64,000 nucleotides of DNA, from contig CM070583.1 of assembly GCA_036346355.1 (NCBI GenBank), forward strand, positions 6,262,001 to 6,326,000, read 5' to 3'. The notes below the pieces were generated by a model, which saw only the letters and a list, made by a program, of their open reading frames with translations, was not told the origin of the DNA and made no database searches. Source of the DNA: Rhipidocladum racemiflorum (Eukaryota > Streptophyta > Magnoliopsida > Poales > Poaceae). The stretch's first letter is position 1; each line of letters starts with the position of its first letter. Position numbers and translations under genes: made by a program. Shown piece by piece: positions 10,668-20,557 of the stretch.

Positions 10668-11134
10668 GGTCCTGTTTGGTAACAAAAATTTTCAATACTA
10701 TAGTATTACAAAATCATCGTTTGGAAATTGCTTTGGCATAAATATTATGGTTTCACCTACCACCATTGAAACCATGGTTTTTCTTGGAACGACAAGCTGT
10801 TTGACTATAAAGTCTTTTGCATGGTATTTTCAAAGCATTGACCAGCCATGTACACCTCTCTCTTTGTACTCCAGCGCCAAAAGCCGGTCAATTTTCCATG
10901 AAAATCGACGTTTTAAATTTTTTTAAATTTTTTTTTGGTTTTTGAGTTTATCCGATTTTTGATGATTTTCGACTCGATTTTTGCGATTATCGAAAATTAC
11001 TGTTCATCCAAAAATCGCCAAATCGATTTTGGGAACCCTGTTCCAAACACTTTATAGCCAAAAATACTATAGTATTCTCTAAAACCATACTTTTAATTAG
11101 AAACTATGAAAATACTTTATTGCCAAATAGGCCC
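10668..11134. mobile_element. Probable MITE with GGNCCTGTTTGG ends
   Basis: The left end is GGTCCTGTTTGGTAAC and the right end TTGCCAAATAGGCCC, a plausible inverted pair. The centre (about 10880-11038) holds a fragment of the CGAAAATCG repeat ending GGGAACCCTG, probably a nested insertion. No target duplication could be confirmed. The right end lies about 8 bp before the start codon of the membrane protein ORF at 11143. Confidence 0.45.
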
Positions 11135-11142
11135 TTAGTGAC

Positions 11143-11529
11143 ATGTCGGCGCCGATAATCAGCTCTCACGGCAGGAGGGTGATGGCCACCGGCTTCACCA
11201 TCCTTGTACTTGCTGTCAGCGTGGGCATCAGCTTTGGCGGCTACGGCCTACTCGCCGGCCTCTTGGGGGTCCTCGCCGGCGCCAACCTCATATCCATCGG
11301 CATCAATATGATCGACGACGACCCGACAGCCTTTAGCGGATTCTTCGCTTCGATCACGGCGCACGTGCGGCGCAACCTCGCCGTCGTAGGACTCGTCACT
11401 GCCTCATCTTCCGTCACGGCGATCGTCGCCGGCGACCCCGGTCCGGTGCTCTGCTTCGCCGTCTTCACTCTGCTCCTGGTCGGGATCTCCCTCGTCACAC
11501 TCGGAGTTCTTGGACGAACTGGCGTGTGA
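11143..11529 (+). CDS. Small four-helix membrane protein, paralogue of the ubiquitin-fusion tail
   Basis: This is an intact 128-residue reading frame from MSAPIISSHGRR to LGRTGV. By eye it has four hydrophobic helices at about residues 14-34, 36-56, 78-96 and 101-122, separated by short polar loops (DDDPTA, HVRRN, GDPG). The last half aligns with the C-terminus of the protein encoded at 28123-28992; shared features are GANLI/GVNLI, NLAVVG/NVSAMG, ASSSVT/ASSAVT, PVLCF and ISLVT/ISLIT. That protein has ubiquitin-like domains in front, whereas this one has none. A MITE-like sequence ends just upstream, so the N-terminal part or promoter may have been lost. No TATA box or intron is evident. The function is unknown; expression is uncertain. 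Confidence 0.6.
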   Translation: MSAPIISSHGRRVMATGFTILVLAVSVGISFGGYGLLAGLLGVLAGANLISIGINMIDDDPTAFSGFFASITAHVRRNLAVVGLVTASSSVTAIVAGDPGPVLCFAVFTLLLVGISLVTLGVLGRTGV

Positions 11530-11808
11530 ATGGGTATACTTCAAGGGATCGAGATGGTGTTTTGCGGTTCTTGAATAACCTGTCTGATCGAAGATGAGGA
11601 GCCACTGCGCCCGCTTCTTGATTGGACAGGGGGCTTACAGTGTAAGACCATGTATTCAACAACCACAAAACCCTAATTAATTCCCAATTTTATTATACCT
11701 ATATTGCTAGTTTGCTACTGTTATACTGTGTGTGGTTGTATGCGACTGTTGTCATACCTGGGCGCTCAATGTTAATTGAGCTAATAAATAAGTTGCCTAC
11801 AGGTCATG
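11530..11808. other. AT-rich intergenic sequence, nothing recognised
   Basis: This is the downstream flank of the small membrane-protein ORF. No clear polyadenylation signal, MITE end or coding segment stands out. Confidence 0.4.
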
Positions 11809-11996
11809 CAGGGGCGGATTTAGGCCCATGGCAGAGTAGGCTATAACCCAGGGTTTAAAATTTTAGCTTGTATTTAGTCTAGGTATGCCCAAAGTGTAAT
11901 AAATATATTAGCCCATATTATATGATCTCAATTGAGCCTATCGTTCATCACCCTGTCCGGAGGCCGGAGCATGTTTAAATTATGGATCCGCCACTG
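11809..11996. mobile_element. Short hAT-type MITE (188 bp)
   Basis: The left end CAGGGGCGGATTTAGGCCC and right end ATGGATCCGCCACTG form inverted repeats of the CAGNGGCGGA type. The flanking octamers AGGTCATG (11801-11808) and AGATCAAG (11997-12004) agree at 6 of 8 positions. The same family occurs at 13.6, 17.1 and 46.3 kb. Confidence 0.75.
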
Positions 11997-12004
11997 AGAT
12001 CAAG

Positions 12005-12354
12005 TGAGTAGTGTGTCTCAAAGCCTGCCGGAACTTGATGATCGTTCACGTATTTTGAACATCTGTTGTTTGTGTACTATGTCCTCCATTACTGGGGATA
12101 TGACGCAAATATATATAATCCTATAATATATGCGTGTGGCCAACAAAATACCAACAAGATCGACCCGCTGCTCGATCTGTGTTGTGTGTGCTTTAATAAC
12201 CAATTAATTAATCCAAGTTTTAGGCCTTGTTGGGCCTAAAAGCCCTACCATTCAAAGCTACCAGTACCACTCACTCAAGAGTCTTCAGGTTGAGATGTTG
12301 ACTGCGCATTTTGCTTGGAATTGCAACGATGAATGATGCTGTAAGCCTGTAACT
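12005..12354. other. Intergenic sequence, nothing recognised
   Basis: No coding or repeat structure is visible between the short hAT MITE and the tandem duplication that follows. Confidence 0.35.
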
Positions 12355-12610
12355 ATCTTGATCTTGAACTGCTCGGCTTGCCATCTGGTTAATTTGACCA
12401 ACTGAAAAAACTCCAGCTAAGTTAAGAGTGATTCCTATTCGTTAGTTCGTTACCTTGCAAAGAACAGAGCTCTAGGTGCATTGATCTTGATCTTGAACTG
12501 CTCGGCTTGTCATCTGGTTAATTTGACCAACTGAAAAAACTGCAGCTAAGGTAGGAGTGATTCCTATTCGTTGCCTTGCAAAGAACAGAGCTCTAGGTGC
12601 ATTGATCTTG
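12355..12610. repeat. Two-copy direct tandem duplication, unit about 125 bp
   Basis: ATCTTGATCTTGAACTGCTC opens both copies (12355 and 12484), and both run through ACCAACTGAAAAAACT to CAAAGAACAGAGCTCTAGG. A few substitutions and a short deletion in the second copy distinguish them. Confidence 0.85.
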
Positions 12611-12801
12611 ATCACTGACTTCGCTGGTTAGTTCGGGCATTCTCTTGTGGGCACTGCATGCCGCCACAAAAGCAGGAAAGGTAAAGTGAAGAATGGTCGG
12701 TGGTATTCTACGGTTTGTTTCTTCATTTAACAAGTGCGAGCAAGCCACGTCCCTTCTAGTGTGATAGGTTCCAACGCCAGAGACAGAGCATCAGCCGAAA
12801 A

Positions 12802-13331
12802 TTATGGTGATCTGTGGAGACGAATGTATCCTCTGTTAGGAAAAGAAAGAATATATGCTTTTCGTTTTAAAAGTTGTACAAATATTAAAGCATGAATAAA
12901 TGGTAGATGGTGATTATTTACATCTTCATTTGCTTTAAGATTTGTATATATTACATTGAGAGGAAAACATAAAAATACTGCTAAGAAGAGAGAGGCAGCA
13001 TCAGTCAGGAAGACAGCTTGTGCACTGACTTCAAAGTTCAACACAAGTCGTTTTGTTCCCACCAAATCTTCAGGCAACCAACCCCAGTTCTCCACAGCAG
13101 CAGCAGTATTCAGGAAAGGAATGCCTTTCGTATCATATATCCATGACCCTAATTCATATCCTCTGCCCTTGTGGCTGACAGGCAGAGACAAGCAGTTGAT
13201 GCAAGGCACAAAAATGCAGGCCATACGTTCTTGTGTCCTTGGCAACAGTCAAGGACAGACGAATGAATGAATGATGTCCATTGGAGCGGTTGCATCTTGT
13301 ATGTCTGAGACCGGGCATCTTGTTGTCTCAC
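12802..13331 (-). other. Unrecognised minus-strand open segment, doubtful gene fragment
   Basis: The frame 12802-13245 could encode about 147 residues, including WIYDTKGIPFLNTAAAVENW and a hydrophobic stretch AVFLTDAASLFLAVFLCF. A second frame, 13149-13331, overlaps upstream. I recognise no family. The first half of the longer frame has normal protein-like composition while its end looks like read-through of AT-rich DNA, so a captured or decayed exon is more likely than a complete gene. Confidence 0.25.
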
Positions 13332-13344
13332 GCTAGGGCTAGAT

Positions 13345-13485
13345 TAGGAGAGAACAAGGTTTCAAATTTTGTTTTCCGACCACATCATGGGGTGGTCGAA
13401 ATCCGAAATTTTAGCCGAAATTCAAAAAGTAGATTTGAAATACAGTATTTTTGAGGGAGGCAAAATTGAAATTTTGGAGTGTCGG
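13345..13485. repeat. Fragment of the dispersed CGAAATT repeat
   Basis: It starts AAGGTTTCAAATTTTG and contains GAAATTTTAGCCGAAATTC; it matches the start of the block at 63.64 kb (ATTCAAATTTTGTTCTCGGACC). Confidence 0.5.
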
Positions 13486-13619
13486 ACTGACTGGTGGGCA
13501 AATGAGAGAGTTGCTGGAATCATAGCGGAGCCAAGAAAGAGCTGGTCCTTCTTCCCAGTGGCACAGCCGGGGGTCAACTGACCGCGGCACTGACCATCAC
13601 CTTACAAGACAGAGAAGAC

Positions 13620-15107
13620 CAGGGGCGGAGCTGGGCCTCGGGCCACCGGGGCTTGGGCCCGAGGCCCGGTCTAAATAGCAATTCAGAATTTAGCTTTTTT
13701 TTAATCAGACCCGAGCCCTTCGGCCCGTTAGCTCCCAACCAAAACCAGCAGAGGCAGGCAACCCTAGAAGAACTCTCGAAGCCGCCTCATCGTGCCCCGA
13801 CGCCGCACCTCATCGTGCCCCGACACCGCGCCGCCGCTCCCTCTTGCCCCCCCCCCCCCCGTGCGCGTCGGCTGCCGCCCAGCAGCCTCGCCGGCGCCCC
13901 GCCTCGGCCGACGCCTCGCCCGGCCTCGCCCCGCCGGCCGTCGCTTGCTTCAGTTCAGTGGTCGCTTGCTTCAGTGGAACAGAGGAACATACAAGTTTAG
14001 TGCTTCAGTGCTTGATCTGAGGAACAGAGGAATTGAGGGTTTAGACATTTAGTATTTTAGTTATTAGTTCTATTCTACATTTCTACTTCTACAGATACCG
14101 CAAGCCCGGGTGCGAGGTAACTTCTTGCCTTCTTCAATAGTTTAATTGATGCACTGATGCACATTTTAGGAACTCTCCATTTGATGCAACTGTGAATCAT
14201 CAAATATGTATTAGTTGCTAGATTTAAATATATTGATTAATCAATCGGATTCAATTTGATGTAATAAAAATACAGCATGAAGAGGTCAAAACCATTGTCA
14301 TCTTATTTTCCATCACAGTCACAGTCGAATCAATCCCCTCCGAAAATAATAGGTACTGGAGCTAGTAATACTCATCAAAACAATCCTACTGTTATGTTTA
14401 ATTTGAAAGATATTGTTGCTGATGGCTTCGAAAACCTATTGAGGAATTTCATGTGAACATTAGGGATGCTGCTAGAAGGGAGTATGTGCTACGGGGACCA
14501 TGCCAACCAAAAGATCATAAGTTTCCACGAAAATCTATAGGAAATCATAAAAGAAGCTTTCAAGAAGACTGGTTCAAAAGGCATGATTGGCTGGAATATA
14601 GTGTTGCTAAAGATGCTGCCTTTTGCTTTTATTGTTTTCTGTTTAAGCAATGGAAACATGAAAATTTTGGTACTGATGCATGTACAAAGGTGGGGTTTAG
14701 TTATTGGAAGAATGCAATTCAATCTTTTGATGAACATGTTGGTATGTTACATTCTTCTAATGCAATTTGGTTTAATAGTTTCCTCCGTAGTTTTGTGTGT
14801 CTAATTTACATGTGCAATTTCATTTTTTACAGGTTCAGGTTCTTGTTCTATTGCTGATGAAAATATGTTAGTCTCAGATTCAACAAACCTCCGTTGATTA
14901 GGTATTAACTTTTCTGCCACTCCACTATGTTATATTATTTTGACATATTTTATCTATTTTATTAAAATGTTAAGCATGTAAGTTAAATTTATCTTTAATT
15001 CTCTATTTGTACTGTACTTTGTTATACCTAAATGTCCATAATTTTTTACGACAGTAATAGCCACTTATTTTCGACATGAAACTTATAAAAATCTGGCTCC
15101 GTCACTG
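13620..15107 (+). mobile_element. hAT element with a partial TTF-type transposase
   Basis: The 8-bp duplication GAGAAGAC lies at 13612-13619 and 15108-15115. Terminal repeats are CAGGGGCGGAGCTGG at the left and TGGCTCCGTCACTG at the right. The GC-rich leader has a C11 run near 13850. Plus-strand transposase sequence follows from about 14277 to 14880, after which the interior jumps to AT-rich 3' sequence. It is a deletion derivative of an autonomous hAT of the CAGNGGCGGA family. Confidence 0.9.
14277..14880 (+). pseudogene. N-terminal part of hAT transposase (TTF zinc finger)
   Basis: An ATG at 14277 opens MKRSKPLSSYFPSQSQ, a typical hAT N-terminus, ending after FENLLRNFM in a stop. A one-base shift near 14430 restores the frame at KPIEEFHVNIRDAARREYV. 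The TTF-type zinc-finger region follows: SFQEDWFKRHDWLEYSV, AAFCFYCFLF, SYWKNAIQSFDEHVGMLHSS, with the expected Cys and His residues. The DUF4371 and dimerisation (hATC) domains are absent apart from a possible short C-terminal scrap around 14830-14900. In intact elements this protein binds the termini and cuts the DNA; this copy cannot. Confidence 0.8.
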
Positions 15108-15248
15108 GAGAAGACGATCGATCAGTTCGCATCTTATCCAATCATACAAGTCGATTTTGACGAACATATCAATCTTGAGTTCTATCGTAATCATTACAGG
15201 AACAACAACAAAAAAAATCTAGCTAAACTTGCAAGGTCATGTTGTATT

Positions 15249-15691
15249 CAGGGTTCAAAAAATCGACGAAAATCGCTCGATTTTCGCGATTTTCGGCCAT
15301 ATCGCCGCGGCCCGATATCAAAAACCGGTCGGTAAACCGATCCAATTCAAAAAAATTCAAAAATTCGAAAAAAATTTACGTGTCAAAAACCGGTCGAAAA
15401 TCGGTGGAAATCGGTCGATTTTCGCAAAAAATCGTCGAAAATCGCTACAAAAATCGATCGCACAAAAAAGTTCAACAAGGTCGTCGATTTTCCACGAGAA
15501 ATCGTCGATTTTCCACGAAAACCGGTCGATTTTCCACGAAAACCGGTCGATTTTCCACGAAAACCGACGATTTTTGAAATTTTTATGAAAAAAATTGGTT
15601 TTTGAATTCATCCGATTTTTGACTCGATTTTTGCGATTATCAAAAATCACTGTTCATGCGAAAATCGCACCAAACGATTTAGTGAACCCTG
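15249..15691. mobile_element. MITE of the CGAAAATCG repeat family, hAT-like ends
   Basis: The octamer GTTGTATT is present at 15241-15248 and 15692-15699. Termini are CAGGGTTCA at the left and TGAACCCTG at the right. The interior is dominated by GAAAATCG motifs, including three near-perfect tandem copies of an 18-bp unit GTCGATTTTCCACGAAAACC around 15482-15570. This copy gives the clearest boundaries for the dispersed repeat seen elsewhere in the window. Confidence 0.8.
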
Positions 15692-15699
15692 GTTGTATT

Positions 15700-16229
15700 C
15701 TAGGCCGGCCAGGTTGCAATAAGATTAGATTGGGTACCATTCTTCCTGGGGAGCTTAAACTATAGAAGAGTGTAAACTCACAAGGTTGCATTATCTTGTT
15801 ATATTTTTTGGATGGGGTCAGCATCAATCCACGTCCAATTGAAAGCGAGGAAACATAACAGGAAACAGGGAAGATCATAGTACTAAGAAGCAAGCAGGCA
15901 ATTATAGAAAATGACCGGTGCAGGTGCATGAGCTGCAGTCAAAACAAACATATACTGAGCATAATTAAGCGTACAGAAAATTTTGAGGCCATGGTTGAGA
16001 GTCTGGTTGAGTGCCCGCCCCAATCTCCTCCTTGAGCATTCGCCCCGCCCGCATCTCCTCCTTCTCCTCCTCCTCCTCGCCGCCGTCGCCGCCGCCCTCC
16101 CACACTCCAAGAGCAACGGCAGCGTGCCCACCACCCCGTGGAGGCAGAGTGGGGCGACTCGGGGGAGGAGGGCGGTGGATCCAGCCCTAAAAATATGAAA
16201 TCTCGATGAATGTGTAGCAATTTCTATCA
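15700..16229. other. Intergenic DNA with a CTC/CGC-rich tract
   Basis: This is mostly non-coding. A pyrimidine-rich microsatellite-like stretch of CTCCTC and CGCCGC repeats lies at 16040-16100. Short open frames across it on both strands reflect the simple sequence. Confidence 0.4.
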
Positions 16230-16370
16230 AAAAAAAAAAGCTGAAATCTAGAAATTTACCGAATTTACTGTTGCAATTTAATTTTTTTTTATCCCGCCGA
16301 GATTTGGAATCCGGGAGGATCCGAAATTTTCAAAATCTCGACGAGATTTTTAACCATTAGTGAGAACCAT
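16230..16370. repeat. Fragment of the dispersed CGAAATCTCG repeat
   Basis: It contains GAAATTTACCGAATTT, GCCGAGATTTGGAATCCGG and AAATCTCGACGAGATTTTT before unique sequence resumes. Confidence 0.5.
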
Positions 16371-16843
16371 TTCTCGGTGCATGTAAATCTGCAGATTAAG
16401 TGAGAACCATTTCTAGGACAGCTTGTTGCGGTCGCTGTGTTGTGGAATCTGGTTAATTATAGAAATTTTTACTAATTACAGTAAGACTGTCTGTTATAGC
16501 TCCAAAAAGATGCTTTCAACTAATCGTGATATCCAAAAGTATAATAGAATAGGTGCCTTTGAAATGCCACCACGATACCAAACGCAGCTAAAATTTCCAA
16601 ATAACTCGTGGCTGTGCATGAGTGCATGACCCTGTAAAGTTGACCGACTAAATTCCGACACGATCTTGTTTGGTGGGCACGAGAGAAAACAAACGGATAT
16701 TTTGATTGGGTAGGCAACTAAAGTCCAACACACAAATGCCTTCCATTGGGGGAGCAGGGTTGGTTGTATTACTAGTTATTGATTAAGCTTGTGCCCCCCA
16801 TCTGCTAATCACCCTTAATATATACTCCATATAAAACAATATA
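16371..16843. other. Intergenic DNA, partly duplicated at 58.93-59.13 kb
   Basis: No gene is visible. From about 16636 to 16820 the sequence matches 58937-59130 in the same orientation, including CTTGTTTGGTGGG, ACAAACGGATATTTTGA, GGGTAGGCAA and CCAACACACAAATGCCTTCC. This is not a recognised transposon and looks like ancestral flanking DNA of a local duplication. Confidence 0.55.
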
Positions 16844-18182
16844 CTCCCTTGGGTCTAAAAAGTTGACGTTTTAACTGTAGTGATGATCAAACTTTTAAAA
16901 TTTTGACTATCAATATATTTTTAAATATTTAAGTTCGATACATGAAAATTCTACATGTAGACTTGTCTCGAGAAGTACTTTCATAATATTATAATCTTAT
17001 TGAGTTTTATAAATATATTATAATAAAAATTAGTGATCAAAGTTGTATTTTGATGACCATGTCGACAGAGGCGGAGCCCAAGCTGGGGCCAGGGTGGGCC
17101 CGGGCCCCGGTCGGAGCGTTGGCCCAGCAGGATATTAGCGATCAGCAGCATGCAGGATCGAATATCAGGAGCCACCGAGCGTCCGAGCCAGCCAGACGGG
17201 AGTCGAACAGACGGAACGTCGAACGATCCCGGAGTCCAATCATCTATTTCATTCTTATCATGATCTGCCTGCAAGGGGTAACTCTATTACATGCTTGTTC
17301 TATATCGATGACTCAAGAGATTTGAGTGATTTCTTTCTTTTTCTACATGCTTAGTTAGATGCTAACAGAGACATGATTTCGTCGTTATGCAATTATGGTT
17401 TGAGCTTCATATCATCTATTTCATTGGGCAACATTCAGGCAGTTTAGTAACTTCAGTTTCAACCGAAAAGAGCGGAGGTAAATATTTAGTTTAATAGTGA
17501 ACGTATAGAATATTTCAGTCACAGATCAATATTGAGTTATGATAGCCTGCCTTGCCTGAGTCACCAAGGTCAAATATATATATATACTTTTTAGCTTTGC
17601 TAAGCGTAAATTTTCTAAGCATGTCAAATGTTTTTTTTTATGTTTTTGTTTTGTGCAGTTACTGGTTTTTCTATTTTGAAAATTTCTCTCTGTCCTAACT
17701 CTTCAGGGTAGAGGACTAAAGGTAGTTGTTATGTGGGAGTTCATTGTTGGCTGCTCCTTTTTATCTGATTTATTTTCAACATAAAGATTCATAATTATAT
17801 TTGCAATGCATGCATGTCCCACCTCATAGGAAAGCATCAAAATTTGCAAAGATAAGTGATGGTTGGCTGAATGATCTCATGATTTGTTATATTGAGCGGA
17901 TGTGTTTGCAAAGATAGATATGAAAGATATTTTACAGTATTTTCAGAACATGAGGAGTCGCAAATATCAACTATTACCTCATATGAAATAATTAGTGGTA
18001 CATTTTCATTCATAAATTCTTGCAAATTACAAGTGTTACATATTGTACTTATTATATACTGAATTTTGAATATCAATCATTAGTAGATGTTCACTTCTTT
18101 TTTGGTCCCCTCTTTTAAAATTTTCTGGCTCCGCCACTGCATGTCGATATCCAAAACGTCAGTTTTTTAAGACCGGAGGGAG
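16844..18182. mobile_element. Stowaway MITE interrupted by a hAT element
   Basis: The outer ends are CTCCCTTGGGTCTAAAAA and the near-complement TTTTTTAAGACCGGAGGGAG, with TA at 16842-16843 and 18183-18184. Excluding the hAT insertion (17066-18147 with one duplication copy) leaves about 257 bp, the same size as the family members at 9.86 and 52.13 kb. Confidence 0.92.
17066..18139. mobile_element. Non-autonomous hAT element (1074 bp) nested in the Stowaway
   Basis: The 8-bp duplication CATGTCGA is at 17058-17065 and 18140-18147. Ends are CAGAGGCGGAGCCC at the left and TGGCTCCGCCACTG at the right, the same terminal family as 13620-15107. The interior is AT-rich with no recognisable transposase domain, so it would depend on a transposase supplied elsewhere. 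Confidence 0.92.
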
Positions 18183-18308
18183 TATTAAGCAATCAAGTAA
18201 GCATAGAGAATCAAATAAGCTACAGCACACAAGAGGGACTTGATTAACCATGACGGCCGGGATTTTAAGCAAGCTTATATAGCTCTTAACTTCTGAGATA
18301 CTCCATAT

Positions 18309-18430
18309 TATTCCCCCCTTCAAGTTTATAAAACCTATTTTTTGAATAATTTTATGTACAAATTAGTGTGATGTTTTCTCTATAATCTTACTAAGCATTC
18401 ATTTTTACTTTATATTTTTTATATGCATAC
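18309..18430. mobile_element. Left half of a small MITE split by the gypsy insertion
   Basis: TATTCCCCCCTTCAAGTTTA at the left pairs with the complement of AACTTGATACAAGGGAGTAA at 27843-27862. The gypsy element with its CATAC duplication sits between the halves. The ends resemble Stowaway-type MITEs, but the exact TA duplication is not certain. Confidence 0.55.
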
Positions 18431-19607
18431 TGTCGGCGTATTCCACACCAGGGTACCCGCTCCCCCGCAGTAAGTACGATCGCCTGGCGGGTGGGGGACG
18501 TCTGGGCCCCACCACCTAGGCAGTGGCGGGGCCACCTGGTGGTCGCCCAGTGGACAAGTGGCGATCAGGCCACACCCACTGAGCGCCCAGGAAGGTGGTC
18601 GCCCGATGGGCGGTGACGGTCGAGCCACACCCAGCGAGCGCCAGAAGGTGGTAAGTGGGCGAGTGGCGGTCGAAGCCACGCCATCGGGCGCCAGAAAGTG
18701 GTCGCCTAGTGGACGGGTGGCGGTCGGGCCGCGCCACTGGGCGCCCAGGAAAGTGGTCGCCCAGTGGACGGGTGGCGGTCGGGCCACGCCATGGCGCCAG
18801 AAAGTGGTCGCCAGTGGGCGGGTGGCGGTCGAACCCACGCCATCGGGCGCCAGAAAGTGGTCGCCAGTGGGCGGGTGGCGACGAGCCACACCATCGGGCG
18901 CCAGAAGGTGGTCGCCCAAGGGACGTGTGGCAGACAGGCCGCGCCCCTGGGCGACCAGCGAGGTGGTTGCCCAGCGGACAGGTAGCATGCAGGCCACTCC
19001 CCTGGCGTCCACCCCCGAGGCTGCAGCGCCCAGAGCAAGGGCATTTAATGCGAGTCGTGCGCATTAAATGCAAAGCATGGAGGATACAGTATGGCGGCAC
19101 GTCTTCCCCAGGCGTGCATTAATTATGTGTGACATCACGGCAGCACCTCACCCCCTTGCGGAACGAGCGACGTTGGTAGGCGTGGGGCCCGAGGCGGGGG
19201 TGTGACGGCCGCGGCAGACATTAAATGAGGTGTAAGAATAGTGACAGGCGCATTAAATACGCCTGTGGCAGTGTAATGAGTATGACTTGCGGTGTAAGCC
19301 TCCCCTGCGCCCCCGCCAGCCCAAGTATAAAAGGGAGCCGGGGTGCAAGGGAGAAGGGGTTCGATCCATGGTCAGTAGGTTTCACCCTCTGAAGTTAGCC
19401 TATAAGCAATAGCAAGAGAACCAGGACTAGGGTTGTTACTCTTCGAAGGGCCTGAACCTGGAAAAATGTCTTGCGTCCGCCCTTTCTCCTGAGCCTCCGG
19501 TTACTCCGGTCATCTTCTTCCTTTCTCCGGCGATTGCCCCGAAAGCCCCCCCGTCTGAACCTCACAAGCACCCGACTCGGAGGTGCCTGTCGGCTAGTAC
19601 GCTGACA
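18431..19607 (+). repeat. 5' LTR of the gypsy element (1177 bp)
   Basis: It starts TGTCGGCGTATTCC and ends GCTAGTACGCTGACA. A block at about 18535-19000 holds roughly nine degenerate copies of a 52-57-bp GC-rich unit around GTGGTCGCCCAGTGGAC. A TATA box, TATAAAAG, lies at 19326-19333 and is the probable promoter of the genomic transcript. Overlapping long open frames on both strands arise from the repeat block and are not genes. Confidence 0.93.
19326..19333 (+). promoter_or_regulatory. TATA box of the gypsy 5' LTR
   Basis: TATAAAAG sits in a GC-rich context about 280 bp before the LTR end. The 3' LTR has the identical motif at 27464-27471. Confidence 0.7.
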
Positions 19608-20557
19608 GTGGCGTGCCAGGTAGGGTCTATTGGTGGTTAGATTGCCCTCTTTTTTCGGTTTCCAGCTCGGAGCTCAGGAGAAGCGGGTGTGATTAGCTGC
19701 ATGGCGGAGTCACGCTCAAAGCGCAGCAACCTGCCCGAGGAAAGCGGCGCCGGTAGCCGGTCCCGGTGCCCGGGGAAGGAGCCGGGCCCCTCCGCCGCGG
19801 GAGGGACGCGCGGCTCGGCGCCGAGGCCTTGCCCGTTCAGCGACGTCTGGTGCTGGAGGGCGAGACTCCCGCGCGAAGCCTTCATGCGGCACGGTTGTTA
19901 CTCGATCATCCTCCAGTTCCGCTGGGGGGCGATACCCCGGCCGCTCCGTGGCTGTGGGATATCGCCCGCCTAGTCGACGCCGCTCAACAACAGGTTGAGG
20001 CAGCAACCCAACCGGGGGCTTCCGGCACGAGGCGGCAAGGAATGCGCGCGATCGAAGCGCAAGGTTCCAGCCGCCACACGGTGGCTTCTCCCGGCGTCAA
20101 GGCCCGGGACAAGGGGAAGGGAGCCCTGGATGCAGCCCCCTCTGGAACAGGGGGACGTGCACACGCTCTCACTTTCCCCCCGGGTCCCCCCGAGTCGAGG
20201 GGAGATCGCGGGGATCTGAGGACTGGCCTCAGCGAAAGACGGCTCCAGCGTGATGGCGACCTCCGCCATGTCCTCAGGGGACACCGCGAGCGTCTGCAGT
20301 AGCGCGCGCTCCCCCGGGGACCCGCTGATCAACAGGGGGCTTCCCCCTCTGACTCCGGGGAGAGCGTAGACTCGCGCTCCTCGACCCCGTTCCAGGGTCA
20401 AGGGGCCGGTGAGCGACGCTGCTCCCCCTACAACGTTGGGTGTCAGGCGTTTTCTCTCCGCCTCCGGCAAGCTGCGTGGCCGGAGAGATTCCGCCCTGCC
20501 TCCATCGAGAAATACGACGGCACCACCAACCCAGAGAAGATAGAAGCAATTGAGCGG
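19608..20557 (+). pseudogene. Primer-binding site and gag remnant of the gypsy element
   Basis: TGGCGTGCCAGGTAGGG directly after the LTR (19609-19625) fits a tRNA primer-binding site. The following GC-rich leader and gag start have broken frames. Near the end an open stretch reads RFRPASIEKYDGTTNPE, the classic gypsy gag motif. It continues in the same frame as KIEAIERMQPPTRLRQ, which belongs to the reverse transcriptase connection. The NPE codons (20528-20536) occur in both gag and RT of such elements, so an internal deletion probably used this short homology. Confidence 0.75.

Noticed and set aside
13653..14052. Pro/Arg-rich plus-strand frames
   Set aside because: They span the GC-rich leader of the hAT element, including a C homopolymer, before its real transposase start at 14277.
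18516..19122. Long overlapping open frames on both strands within the gypsy 5' LTR (and the matching set at 26.7-27.2 kb)
   Set aside because: They come from a GC-rich tandem repeat whose unit is nearly free of stops; no domain, and the repeat lies inside an LTR.
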